Source of the DNA: Marivita sp965656765
GTDB taxonomy: Bacteria; Pseudomonadota; Alphaproteobacteria; Rhodobacterales; Rhodobacteraceae
Direction of reading: 5' to 3'
Length of the DNA stretch: 64,000 bases
Assembly (NCBI RefSeq): GCF_965656765.1
Contig: NZ_CBFHLV010000001.1
Coordinates: 112,503-176,502 of the forward strand
Positions within the stretch are counted from its first letter, which is position 1. Each line of letters opens with the position of its first letter. The position numbers were made by a program, and so were the translations under genes. Of the stretch, positions 52,175-60,694 are shown piece after piece. The notes beneath the pieces were generated by a model. The model worked only from the letters and a program-made list of their open reading frames with translations, was not told the origin of the DNA and searched no databases.

Positions 52175-52549
52175 AATGCCGCCTCCTGTTGCCTGTGCGG
52201 AAAGGCGGGAAACCCCCTACCCTTCGATGCCTGCTCTAGGGGCTGCGTCGTTACGCCATCCCCCATACAACATATGCTGCATGCGGCGGGCCTCTGCGGC
52301 AAGTGCTAATTCGGGGATAAGTCCAATAAGTTGTGGAGAAGTCCACAGGATGTGGTGAGCGCAAATAGTGCCACAATGTATGGATAAATTCACCTTAAAA
52401 ACGAATTTCACTCAGAGCGGCAAAAAAACTGCGCTGCAAGGGCATCACCCGCGGCACAGAACGCCGAATGTTCATCGCCCAAAGACGTCTATTTTTTGAG
52501 CAATCAAACCGATACGCGCGGCGTCCTTGCTTCTCTGGTTCAAAAATAT

Positions 52550-52590
52550 CTCGGGGGAGTCGCCTTTTGGCGACGGGGGCGGCGCCGCCA
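52550..52590 (+). repeat. Roseobacter-type palindromic repeat, copy 2
   Basis: CTCGGGGGAGTCGCC-tttt-GGCGACGGGGGC then GGCGCC. It shares the core of copy 1 (20671-20720), differing mainly in the loop. Intergenic, same orientation on the plus strand. Confidence 0.75.
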
Positions 52591-52604
52591 CTTTTTCGTC
52601 GATG

Positions 52605-52635
52605 AAAAAGGGACGATGCGTTGACGCATCGCCCC
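52605..52635 (-). terminator. Intrinsic terminator of the ABC importer operon
   Basis: Read on the minus strand: an 11-bp stem GGGGCGATGCG / CGCATCGTCCC (one G-U pair) with a TCAA loop, then TTTTT, 39 bases after the substrate-binding-protein stop. Confidence 0.82.
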
Positions 52636-52673
52636 CCAATCGGATTGGCGCAGCCAATTCGAAATCAATAGCC

Positions 52674-53936
52674 TCAATTCAACGAGGTCATGAAATCATT
52701 TACCTCTGTCAAAGAGATATAGGTCTGCTCTTCAATGCCACTGTCCGAGAAGACCCATGTCACGGCAGGGGCCGATACATCGCCATTCTTGTCGAACTGC
52801 ACATTGCCGGTCGCACCCTGATAAGACACGGTGCCACCGCCATCGAGCACTTCTTTCGCCTTGGCAAAACCCGCCACATCGGCAGTCACTGGCGTGCCGT
52901 TAGGGTCTGTGATTGACCCGACCTTAGAGGCAATATCCGCACCGGTGGCATCTTTACCCGCCGCATGCATCGCCATCAGCGCAATCATCGTTGCGTCATA
53001 GCTGTTGGCCAGACCCGGACCATTAGGTGGGCCGTCAAACTGTGCGGTGTAGGCTTCGACAAACGCATCTGCCGAGTCCGTGCGTGGAGACGCGGTGTCA
53101 GTGCCGGTAAAGTTCGCAAGATACTGCATGCCGACATTGTCTTTGAACTCGTCAGACTTGAGCGCGTTCGCTGCGATCATGTTTTGCGACCCACCTAGCG
53201 AAATCCATTCGCGCACCACTTGCGTGCCCTCTTTGGGATAAAGCGCCATGTAGATTGCATCCGGGTTGCCCTTGAGAGCCTCCGTCACTTCGGCGCGGTA
53301 GGAGGCCTGCGCATCGTTGATTGCGATTGAGGCGGTCACTTCGATGCCAAGTGCAGCCAGATCTTCGGCGACCAGACCGCCAATATCCTGACCCCAATCG
53401 TCGTTTTTGTAGAAGACAGCAACTGACTTGTAGTCCTTTTCCTGCGCAACCATCGCGCCAACCGCAGCCTGTACGCCTGATGTGGCAAAGGTGCGGTAGA
53501 ACAAGCCTTCGGTCTTTCCTTCCTCGGACAGCGCCGTAAACGCGGTTGAGGACGAACAACACGACATCTGCATCACGCCCGCTGGCACCGTAACGGATGT
53601 CAGGATCGGCATGGATACGCCCGACGAAACAGCGCCCAGCAAAAGCTGCACACCATCCAGATCGACCAACGCTTTGGCCGCATCGACACCAACTTTCGGG
53701 TCAACCTGCGTATCGCGCAAAACCATTTCGATGTCACAACCCGCAACGCCACCAGCCTCGTTGGCGATGTCCACGGCATACTGCGCAGTGGCAGCGATGG
53801 GTTTGCCCCAGTCCACCGAGGTCGGCAGCACCGCACCGATCTTGGTCGTACAGTCTTGTGCCGCAGCGTCCGTGCCTATGCTAGCAAATCCCGCCGCAAG
53901 GCCCAGTGCGAGGGCTGATGTCTTAAGTCCGTTCAT
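52674..53936 (-). CDS. Liv-type ABC transporter substrate-binding protein
   Basis: 420 residues from ATG 53936 (AGGGAG upstream). Signal peptide (1-27, ending TDAAAQ), then a Peripla_BP_6 fold: KIGAVLPTSVDWG, LLLGAVSSGVSMPIL, VAVFYKNDDWGQDI and GLANSYDATMIALMAM. The CCSSS stretch near 128 is unusual for the family. Specificity is not readable. Last gene of the operon, 38 bases after the permease gene. Confidence 0.9.
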   Translation of the reverse strand: MNGLKTSALALGLAAGFASIGTDAAAQDCTTKIGAVLPTSVDWGKPIAATAQYAVDIANEAGGVAGCDIEMVLRDTQVDPKVGVDAAKALVDLDGVQLLLGAVSSGVSMPILTSVTVPAGVMQMSCCSSSTAFTALSEEGKTEGLFYRTFATSGVQAAVGAMVAQEKDYKSVAVFYKNDDWGQDIGGLVAEDLAALGIEVTASIAINDAQASYRAEVTEALKGNPDAIYMALYPKEGTQVVREWISLGGSQNMIAANALKSDEFKDNVGMQYLANFTGTDTASPRTDSADAFVEAYTAQFDGPPNGPGLANSYDATMIALMAMHAAGKDATGADIASKVGSITDPNGTPVTADVAGFAKAKEVLDGGGTVSYQGATGNVQFDKNGDVSAPAVTWVFSDSGIEEQTYISLTEVNDFMTSLN

Positions 53937-53974
53937 ATCCGTTACTCCCTGTTCTTCTGTTTTTGGGTCACTTT

Positions 53975-54922
53975 TTATTTTCCTTTGGCCGATTGTGACA
54001 CGACCAGTTTTTCCGGGAACAGCCCCTGTGGTCTCCACATGAGCATCCCAACAATGACAAAGCCGATCAGCACGAACTGGATCGACCCAGTATAAAGCTG
54101 GACCTCTGTGGGGGCAAAGCGCGACAGCGCCCAGCCACTGGCGGTCCAAGCGGCCCAGATCAGGAACGTGCCCATCACCGCGCCTTTGTTGTTGCCCGCA
54201 CCGCCAACGATCAGCATCGCCCAGATTTGAAAGGTCAGGATCGGCAGCACGTCTTGCGGGCTGATGAAGGCATAAAAAGTGGCGTAGAGTCCACCAGCAA
54301 GGCCCATGATCACCGATCCGGCGACAAAGGCTGTCAATCGGATGCGCGACGGGGATTTTCCCAGCGATTGGGCAGCGGTCTCGTCTTCGCGGATGGCGCG
54401 CAGCAAGCGGCCAAAGGGGGACTGGATCAGTCGTTCGAGGAACAGGTAGGTGGCGATCAGCAGGACCAAGACCAACGCGAAAAAGGCCAAGTTGTAAGTA
54501 AAGCCGTTGCCCAGTGCGTCCCGTAGGGGCCGTTGAAAGCCCCGAATGCCTTGCGCGCCGCCGAGCCAGTCGGAATTGCGCATAACGTTCTCGAAAGCGA
54601 CGGCCACACCAAAGGTGGCGATGGCTAGATAGTCGTGCCTGAGCCGAAGCGTCAGCAAACCAACAATCCACGCAACGATCCCAGCGATGACCATTCCGCC
54701 TGTCAGGGCCAGCAGGTACGGCAGGTCGAATCCGCCCAATTGCCCTGCTTGAGGTGTCCCTCCAAGGATCAGTGTCCCATAGGCCCCGGCTCCAAAGAAC
54801 GCGACGACACCGCCGTTGAATAATCCGGTGTTGCCCCATTGCAGGTTAAGCCCCAGCACAGCAATTGACAGGATCGACGCAACGGTCGCGAAGAAGACCA
54901 GATACGACAGCAGACCGATCAT
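53975..54922 (-). CDS. Liv-type ABC transporter permease (LivM-like)
   Basis: 315 residues, about ten membrane helices. LNLQWGNTGLFNGGVVAFFG, LRLRHDYLAIATFGVA and IVGGAGNNKGAVMGTF are LivM features. Overlaps the LivH-like gene by four bases. Confidence 0.92.
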   Translation of the reverse strand: MIGLLSYLVFFATVASILSIAVLGLNLQWGNTGLFNGGVVAFFGAGAYGTLILGGTPQAGQLGGFDLPYLLALTGGMVIAGIVAWIVGLLTLRLRHDYLAIATFGVAVAFENVMRNSDWLGGAQGIRGFQRPLRDALGNGFTYNLAFFALVLVLLIATYLFLERLIQSPFGRLLRAIREDETAAQSLGKSPSRIRLTAFVAGSVIMGLAGGLYATFYAFISPQDVLPILTFQIWAMLIVGGAGNNKGAVMGTFLIWAAWTASGWALSRFAPTEVQLYTGSIQFVLIGFVIVGMLMWRPQGLFPEKLVVSQSAKGK

Positions 54923-55833
54923 GTGCGCTCCTCGCCGAACAGCCCATGTGGGCGGACGATCAGAACCGCGAGGATGATCAGGAACGGCACAGCCGGACTA
55001 TAGCCGGACGGGAGGACAACAAGCGCCAGGTTCGAGGCAAGGCCAACGATGAAACCACCCAGCACTGCGCCATAGATGCTGCCGATTCCGCCCACAATGG
55101 TGGCTGCAAAAATCGGCAGGACAAGGTCGCGCCCGAGCACCGGATTGATCTGATTGGTGAGGCCATAAAACACGCCCGCCGCTGCCGCCAGCCCGCCGCC
55201 AATGAGCCAGATCAGGACGATCATACGGCTTAGGTTGATGCCCGACACCTGCGCCAGCGTTGGGTTCTCAGCCACCGCGCGCAGCGAATAGCCGAATGTC
55301 GTGCGCGACAAGACCAAGTGAAGGATCAACATGATCAGCAGTGCAGCGATCAGCGTGAACACCTGATCGGGTTTGATCAGCAAGAACGGATCGCGGCTGA
55401 CCACGATGGCGAAGACGATGTCTTGTGAATAAAGCTTGGGGCTAAGCCCGAAAATCAGACCAAGGATATTGCGGATGATCATGGCGACACCAAAGGACGC
55501 AAAGACCATCGATAATTCGCCGCCCTTTGCGCGCACCCGTTTGAACACCAGTTTGTCGATCAGCACTGCCGATAACCCGGTAAGAGCCATTGAGATAAGG
55601 ATTGCGATCGAGAGTGACCAAGTCAGGCTGAGCGGCGCGATGGCTATCGACAACCCGGGATAGATCGCACCAAACAGGCCATCGAACACCAATGCGGCAT
55701 AGGCACCGATGGACAGCAGTTCGGCATGCGAGAAATTGGCAAAACGCAGCATGTGCATCGCCATCGTCAGTCCAATCGCGCCAAGCGACAGGATCGAGCC
55801 GACCAGCACTCCGTCCACAAGGTTCTGGATCAT
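54919..55833 (-). CDS. Liv-type ABC transporter permease (LivH-like)
   Basis: 304 residues from ATG 55833, overlapping the upstream ATPase stop (ATGA). Eight membrane helices. LRFANFSHAELLSIGAYAAL, GYSLRAVAENPTLAQVSGIN and IVGGIGSIYGAVLGGF are LivH signatures. Confidence 0.92.
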   Translation of the reverse strand: MIQNLVDGVLVGSILSLGAIGLTMAMHMLRFANFSHAELLSIGAYAALVFDGLFGAIYPGLSIAIAPLSLTWSLSIAILISMALTGLSAVLIDKLVFKRVRAKGGELSMVFASFGVAMIIRNILGLIFGLSPKLYSQDIVFAIVVSRDPFLLIKPDQVFTLIAALLIMLILHLVLSRTTFGYSLRAVAENPTLAQVSGINLSRMIVLIWLIGGGLAAAAGVFYGLTNQINPVLGRDLVLPIFAATIVGGIGSIYGAVLGGFIVGLASNLALVVLPSGYSPAVPFLIILAVLIVRPHGLFGEERT

Positions 55834-56558
55834 GCCGGTGTCACCCGTTTGCCGCCAAGATAGATTTGCCCAACCACAGGATCGTTCAGCAGATCCTGCG
55901 CCGCCCCGTCCACTTGGTTGCGACCATCGGCAAGAATATAGCAATGATCTGCAAGCCGCAGTGCCTGTTTGACGTTCTGTTCCACCAACAGAATCGTGAC
56001 GCCTTGTTCGGTAAGCGACTTGGCGTATTCCAACACTTCTTGTGCCGCTTTCGGTGACAGCCCGGCAGAGGGTTCGTCCATCAGGATCACCGATGGGTTA
56101 ATGGCGAGCGCCATGGCGACGGCGAGGAACTGGCGTTGACCACCTGACAACGCACCCGCCTTTTCAGACTGCTTGTCAGCCAAAGCGGGGAATTGCGCAA
56201 ATAGCGCATCGCGGCGTACGCCTGCCTCTTTGCCGGCGTTACGCAAGACCAGGTCAAGGTTCTGACGGATCGTCAGCGACCGGAAGATGTTGTCCGATTG
56301 CGGAACGTATGCCACGCCCAAGCCGCCCATCCGATCGGCACGGGGGTTGGTGATCTCGTTTCCGTTCAGATGCACCATCCCTCCCGACACAGGGACCAGC
56401 CCGGCGATTGCTTTGATCAGAGTGGATTTTCCCGCGCCGTTGGGACCGATGATAACCGTGACCTTTCCCGTTTTGGCTGTCAGTGACACGCCTTTGAGGA
56501 TCGGCAAATCGGGCACATAGCCCGCGACGATGTTGCGTGCGGCCAAAGCGTCGGTCAT
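55830..56558 (-). CDS. Liv-type ABC transporter ATP-binding protein (LivF-like)
   Basis: 242 residues. Walker A GPNGAGKSTLIKA, Q-loop YVPQSDNIF, signature LSGGQRQFLAVAMAL, Walker B VILMDEPSAGLSP. LivF-like by length and the LSPKAAQEV block. Overlaps both neighbours by four bases. Confidence 0.93.
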   Translation of the reverse strand: MTDALAARNIVAGYVPDLPILKGVSLTAKTGKVTVIIGPNGAGKSTLIKAIAGLVPVSGGMVHLNGNEITNPRADRMGGLGVAYVPQSDNIFRSLTIRQNLDLVLRNAGKEAGVRRDALFAQFPALADKQSEKAGALSGGQRQFLAVAMALAINPSVILMDEPSAGLSPKAAQEVLEYAKSLTEQGVTILLVEQNVKQALRLADHCYILADGRNQVDGAAQDLLNDPVVGQIYLGGKRVTPA

Positions 56559-57325
56559 TCGGCCTGTGCCCCCAAATAGGCGTCCAGCAGAACTGTGTTG
56601 CTTTGCGCCTCGTCTGCCGTGCCTTCAAACACCTTGCGGCCCTCGGCCAGTGCAATCACAGGGTCGCAATGTTGCATGACAAAATCCATGTCGTGTTCGA
56701 TGATGACAAATGTTTTGCCGTCGCGGTTCAGCTCTTCGATCTTTTCGATCAAGGTTTTGGTCAGTGTGGGGTTCACCCCAGCTGCGGGTTCGTCAAGCAG
56801 GATCAGCTTTGGATCGCCCATCAAAATGCGCGCAAGTTCCAGCAGCTTCATCTGCCCGCCCGAGATTTGACCGGCTGCGTTGTCCGCAAGCGGAGCAAGC
56901 GTGACGAAGTCCAGCACCTCAATCGCCCGTTTGCGGATCGCGGTTTCCTCATGGCGCATCTTAGCTGCCCCGAAGAACGGCCCCCAAAGACGTTCGCCTA
57001 CCTGCGCCATTGGGGCCAGCATGACGTTTTCCAGAACGCTCATTTTGGCAAAAGGGCGCGGGATCTGGAATGTACGACCTAGACCGAGGCTAAAGAGTGC
57101 ATCAGGTGCCAGGCCTGTCACGTCCTGACCATCAAGCCGGACAGTGCCACTGCTTGGTTTGAGCATTCCGGTCAGCACATTGAACAAGGTTGTTTTGCCC
57201 GCACCATTTGGGCCGATCAAACCAGTGATCGTGCCGGGCTGAATATCAAGCGATACATCATTCACCGCGCGGAATTCGCCGAAGTCTTTGCTGACGTTTC
57301 GGATGCTCAGAATTGGGTTAGCCAT
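56555..57325 (-). CDS. Liv-type ABC transporter ATP-binding protein (LivG-like)
   Basis: 256 residues from ATG 57325; a GTG two codons upstream (57331) is also possible. Walker A GPNGAGKTTLFNV, GLGRTFQIPRPFAKMSV, signature ISGGQMKLLELARIL, Walker B LILLDEPAAGVNP, and a C-terminal FEGTADEAQSNTVLLDAYLG typical of LivG. Overlaps the aldo/keto reductase gene by eight bases. Confidence 0.92.
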   Translation of the reverse strand: MANPILSIRNVSKDFGEFRAVNDVSLDIQPGTITGLIGPNGAGKTTLFNVLTGMLKPSSGTVRLDGQDVTGLAPDALFSLGLGRTFQIPRPFAKMSVLENVMLAPMAQVGERLWGPFFGAAKMRHEETAIRKRAIEVLDFVTLAPLADNAAGQISGGQMKLLELARILMGDPKLILLDEPAAGVNPTLTKTLIEKIEELNRDGKTFVIIEHDMDFVMQHCDPVIALAEGRKVFEGTADEAQSNTVLLDAYLGAQAE

Positions 57326-58397
57326 TGGCACCGTGCACCGCGTCGTCGGGATTGGTGTTCAGGTTGTACTTCATGATCCGCCCATGTCGACTGGTCCGGT
57401 CCCCTTCGAGTGAATAGACGTCGCCGTTCGGGCCATCTGCCTTGTCTAACTCGGCGTTAAGCGTTGCGTGGTCTTCGTCGTCCAGCGCAAAGGCAAAAGT
57501 CTGAAGCGTTTGCGGCAGATGCCGTGCGTAGCGCGCGCCAACAATGCTTGCGGCGACCTGCGGTTGATCAAGCACCCAGCGTGTCGCAACAGCCGAAAGC
57601 GAAACGCCGTGTTTGTCACCAACGGTTTTCAACGCATAAAGCAAGGCCTGGAAGCGGTCCCAAGGACCAAACTCGTCGATTATCAGGCGATATTTGATCA
57701 GGCTACGGTTTTCGAACTCAAAACCGGGATCAGGCTGATCCAGCCATTTTTCGGTGATGAACCCACCGGCAAGGGTGCCGTAGCAGATCAGATGCACATC
57801 GTTCTGCGCGGCCCATGCGCTCAGCCCATTGGCGGGGCGGCGGTCAAGCACGGAATACTGGATTTGCGCCGAGGCGATATCAAAACCTGCGTCGACAAAC
57901 CGCTGCATCGCCTGACGGTCCCAATTCGTGGTGCCAAGATTCTTGATCTTGCCCTGTTGTTTGAGGTCTTTGAGAACGCCTAAAGAGTCGACCGCGTTGC
58001 CAAGTTTCAGATCCCACCAGAAGAACTGCACCAGATCAAGCTGGTGGATCTTGAGTCGCTGCAGCGACCGGTCGACGATGGCCATCACCTCATCAGGGCG
58101 AAGATCGCCAAGGCGAGTGAGGTCTGGTACCAATTTGGTATGCACACAGACGCGGTCAGCCATCGCGGCACCGCGGCGCGCGCGCAGATCAGCAATAAAG
58201 TCACCGATCATTTCTTCAACACCGGTATAGATATCGGCACAATCAAAGGTGAAAAGCCCGGCATCAACAAAGGCTTCCATGTCGCGAATTGCCTGCGCGC
58301 GGTCCACCGGCCCGTGATCGCCAGCCAGTTGCCAACCGCCGCGAATGACACGGGAAATGGTGTGGCCGGGACGCAGATTGGTAGTTTCAACGCTCAT
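57318..58397 (-). CDS. Aldo/keto reductase-fold protein lacking the catalytic His
   Basis: 359 residues from ATG 58397. TIM-barrel aldo/keto reductase. Tetrad positions: D52 and Y57 (FDCADIYTG) and K88 (HTKLV) are present, but the His expected in QFHWW is F126 (QFFWWD, codon TTC). The paralogous fusion at 58895 keeps the His. It has a C-terminal extension (GDVYSLEGDRTSRHG) absent from standard members. It is coupled to the importer genes, so it likely acts on the imported compound or its product, or binds it. Confidence 0.85.
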   Translation of the reverse strand: MSVETTNLRPGHTISRVIRGGWQLAGDHGPVDRAQAIRDMEAFVDAGLFTFDCADIYTGVEEMIGDFIADLRARRGAAMADRVCVHTKLVPDLTRLGDLRPDEVMAIVDRSLQRLKIHQLDLVQFFWWDLKLGNAVDSLGVLKDLKQQGKIKNLGTTNWDRQAMQRFVDAGFDIASAQIQYSVLDRRPANGLSAWAAQNDVHLICYGTLAGGFITEKWLDQPDPGFEFENRSLIKYRLIIDEFGPWDRFQALLYALKTVGDKHGVSLSAVATRWVLDQPQVAASIVGARYARHLPQTLQTFAFALDDEDHATLNAELDKADGPNGDVYSLEGDRTSRHGRIMKYNLNTNPDDAVHGANG

Positions 58398-58768
58398 GTC
58401 TTGTCTTTCCAATAGGGTGTCCCGCGCTGATCCGGCAGGCCAGTCGTCTCGGCATGAGAGAACGTACGTTTGGCCGTGCGCGTGACGCGAAACCGTCCGC
58501 CGCAATTGGGATCGGGGCAGGCAATCTCGGCATCGGTGGACATCCAGTCATTTGGCGAGGTCGGGCGCTGCTTGGCGGGCAGCAGCGGCAACAAGGCAGC
58601 AAGCGCGTACATGGACACCTTTTGCTGCCCATCGAACACCAGCAGCTCGCCCTCGACGCGGAAGCTTTCGCCTTCAACGTGGCGGCATACGGAGGTGCGG
58701 TCGCCCACAACAGTTTCAACGCGCAAATCGTATAGCCAGAAATCATCCGCGTTCTGCGCCGCGCTCAT
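58394..58768 (-). CDS. Small Cys-containing protein, TIGR04076-like
   Basis: 124 residues from ATG 58768; the frame is open to an ATG at 58816 inside the palindrome. DDFWLYDLRVETVVGDRTSV, SMYALAALLPLLPAKQRPT, NDWMSTDAEIACPDPNCGG (two Cys, perhaps metal-binding). I associate it with the TIGR04076 family with moderate confidence; its function is unknown. First gene of the importer operon, overlapping the reductase by four bases. Confidence 0.7.
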   Translation of the reverse strand: MSAAQNADDFWLYDLRVETVVGDRTSVCRHVEGESFRVEGELLVFDGQQKVSMYALAALLPLLPAKQRPTSPNDWMSTDAEIACPDPNCGGRFRVTRTAKRTFSHAETTGLPDQRGTPYWKDKT

Positions 58769-58810
58769 CGTTCCCCGAATGCGCGGTGTCGCGCGTTGTT
58801 CCCTATTGTT

Positions 58811-58822
58811 AACCATATGGTT
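58811..58822. promoter_or_regulatory. Palindrome AACCATATGGTT in the divergent promoter region
   Basis: A perfect 12-bp palindrome between the importer operon (minus) and the reductase-RidA fusion (plus). Its size and position suit a GntR-type operator controlling both directions. No regulator gene is adjacent in the window. Confidence 0.5.
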
Positions 58823-58894
58823 GCGAGGTTCTTTCGGGCTTGTCAAACGGGTTCGGGGCGGCAACTCATGGGGAAACTGCCGAGAGGACCGCCT

Positions 58895-60349
58895 GTGACT
58901 ACGCCCGACACCATCGCCTTGAGTGACCAATTGACGATCCGCCGTGCGCTGGTTGGGTTGTGGCAGGTGGCCGATATAGAAAAAGACGGCGACATCATCG
59001 ACCCTCAGGTGGGCGCGGATCATCTTTCAGCTTATGCCGCGGCCGGGTTCGACACGTTCGATATGGCGGACCATTATGGGACGGCCGAAGTGATCACTGG
59101 AGCGTTGCTGGCGCGGGGCACAAAAGCGACCGTGGGCACCAAATGGTGCCCTGTGCCCGGGCCAATGACGGCAGACGTGGTGCGCGCTGGGGTACAGGAC
59201 CGTTTGGATCGGTTGGGTGTGGATCGCGTCGATCTGTTGCAATTCCATTGGTGGAGCTTTGAACACCCAGCGTGGCTTGATGCGCTGCACGAGATGGCCA
59301 AACTGCGCGAAGAAGGTTTGATCGGAGAGATTGGCCTGACCAATTTTGACGCGGCGCACCTACATCTGGCGTTGGCCGACGGTATTCCGATTGTTAGCAA
59401 TCAGGTGCCTTGTTCCCTCTTGGATCGTCGCGCGACCGGATCATTGTCCGATGTTTGCGCGCAATGGGGTGTGAAGCTGCTGTGCTACGGCACGTTGCAG
59501 GGTGGCTTTCTATCAGAGAAGTGGCTGGGGCAGCCAGAGCCGGCGGATATCACTGACTGGAGCAAGATGAAGTACAAACGCTTCATCGACACGGCAGGCG
59601 GTTGGGACGCCTACCAAACTGTGCTGCAGGCGGCGGCGGATGTGGCCGCGAAACATGCCGTGTCGGTTGCCAATGTCGCAACCCGATGGGTGCTTGAGAA
59701 CGAAGCGGTGGCTGGTGTGATCATTGGTGCGCGGCTGGGCGAAGCCCGGCATACGGACGACAACCTCAAACTGTTTCAGTTCACGCTGGATACGGAAGAC
59801 CATGCGCGCTTGAGCAAAGCCTTTGCTGCCACAATCCCCCTACCCGGCGATTGTGGCGATGAATACCGCAAGCCGCCATTTCTCACAGCCAGCGGCGACC
59901 TAAGCCATCACCTAGATACGATGCCGTTGGCCGTTACAGTCGAGAGCGTGCCGGGCCGACCCGGTGAAGAGCGCGTGCTGTCGGGCAGCGAATGGGAGGA
60001 TATCGCGGGCTATTGTCGGGCGCATCGGATCGGCGACCGCGTTCTGGTGTCTGGCACCACTGCAACCGCTGGCATCGACCGAGCCGTCGCGCCGCAAGAT
60101 GCAGGTGCTCAGACAACATTCATCCTCGACAAGATCAGCGCAGCACTGACGGCGCTTGGCTCTTCGATCGAGGACGTGGTGCGCACGCGTGTCTATCTGA
60201 GTGATGCAGAGGATGTGCTGGCAGTATCAAACGCGCATGGGCGTATCTTTGCAGAGATAAAACCGGCGAACACGTTGTTCCAAATCGGCCAGTTGATTGG
60301 CGACTACAAGGTCGAGATCGAGGCCGAAGCGATCCTCCGGCCCGATTAA
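58895..60349 (+). CDS. Aldo/keto reductase fused to a RidA-like domain
   Basis: 484 residues from GTG 58895 (GAGAGGA six bases upstream); ATG 58868 is the alternative. The N-terminal aldo/keto reductase (to about 330) has a full tetrad: D56 and Y61 (FDMADHYG), K83 (GTKW) and H118 (QFHWW). The C-terminal 145 residues are RidA/YjgF-like (GDRVLVSGTTATAGID, VVRTRVYLSDAEDVLAVSNA), but the Arg that binds the imine acid in RidA is replaced (PANTLFQIG). The fusion hints at handling of a reactive imine or enol made by the reductase. Confidence 0.85.
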   Translation: MTTPDTIALSDQLTIRRALVGLWQVADIEKDGDIIDPQVGADHLSAYAAAGFDTFDMADHYGTAEVITGALLARGTKATVGTKWCPVPGPMTADVVRAGVQDRLDRLGVDRVDLLQFHWWSFEHPAWLDALHEMAKLREEGLIGEIGLTNFDAAHLHLALADGIPIVSNQVPCSLLDRRATGSLSDVCAQWGVKLLCYGTLQGGFLSEKWLGQPEPADITDWSKMKYKRFIDTAGGWDAYQTVLQAAADVAAKHAVSVANVATRWVLENEAVAGVIIGARLGEARHTDDNLKLFQFTLDTEDHARLSKAFAATIPLPGDCGDEYRKPPFLTASGDLSHHLDTMPLAVTVESVPGRPGEERVLSGSEWEDIAGYCRAHRIGDRVLVSGTTATAGIDRAVAPQDAGAQTTFILDKISAALTALGSSIEDVVRTRVYLSDAEDVLAVSNAHGRIFAEIKPANTLFQIGQLIGDYKVEIEAEAILRPD

Positions 60350-60355
60350 ACCCGC

Positions 60356-60601
60356 TTATTTCTGGGATGCTTCCAGCGCATCAAGCCGCGCTTTAAGCAT
60401 TTCGTTTTCTTCGCGCGCTTTCATCGCCATGGCGCGAACAGCGTCGAATTCTTCGCGGGTGACGAAATCGCGATCCGCAAGCCAACGGTCCACCAGCGAT
60501 TTCATCGCGGTTTCTGCCTCGTCTTTCGCGCCCTGAGCAACGCCCATCGCGTTGGTCATCAGTTGCGAGATATCTTCGAATACCTTGTTTCGGGTTTGCA
60601 T
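60356..60601 (-). CDS. ubiK: Ubiquinone biosynthesis accessory factor UbiK (BMFP)
   Basis: 81 residues. N-terminal amphipathic helix (NKVFEDISQLMTNAMG), then a coiled coil (TREEFDAVRAMAMKAREENEMLKARLDALE). Matches the YqiC/BMFP family that assists the ubiquinone biosynthesis complex. Divergent from lgt; it ends six bases from the stop of the reductase-RidA gene. Confidence 0.9.
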   Translation of the reverse strand: MQTRNKVFEDISQLMTNAMGVAQGAKDEAETAMKSLVDRWLADRDFVTREEFDAVRAMAMKAREENEMLKARLDALEASQK

Positions 60602-60694
60602 CTATGCCTCCGGCGTTTGCTTAACCTTTATATGGGCCTCTGACATGTTGGGCACAAGGTTGACTTCGCCGCAGACCAATGAACATCTGCGGTC

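Larger units (their letters stand above)
52175..52673. other. Intergenic region between the YbjN gene and the ABC importer operon
   Basis: 499 bases with no convincing gene. It contains the YbjN promoter side, a copy of the palindromic repeat (52550-52590), the operon terminator (52605-52635) and another small hairpin ATTGGC-gca-GCCAAT at 52644-52658. Confidence 0.75.

Noticed and set aside
53937..54839. N-terminal extension of the substrate-binding protein frame
   Set aside because: It is Arg-rich nonsense opposite the permease frame; the signal peptide begins at ATG 53936.
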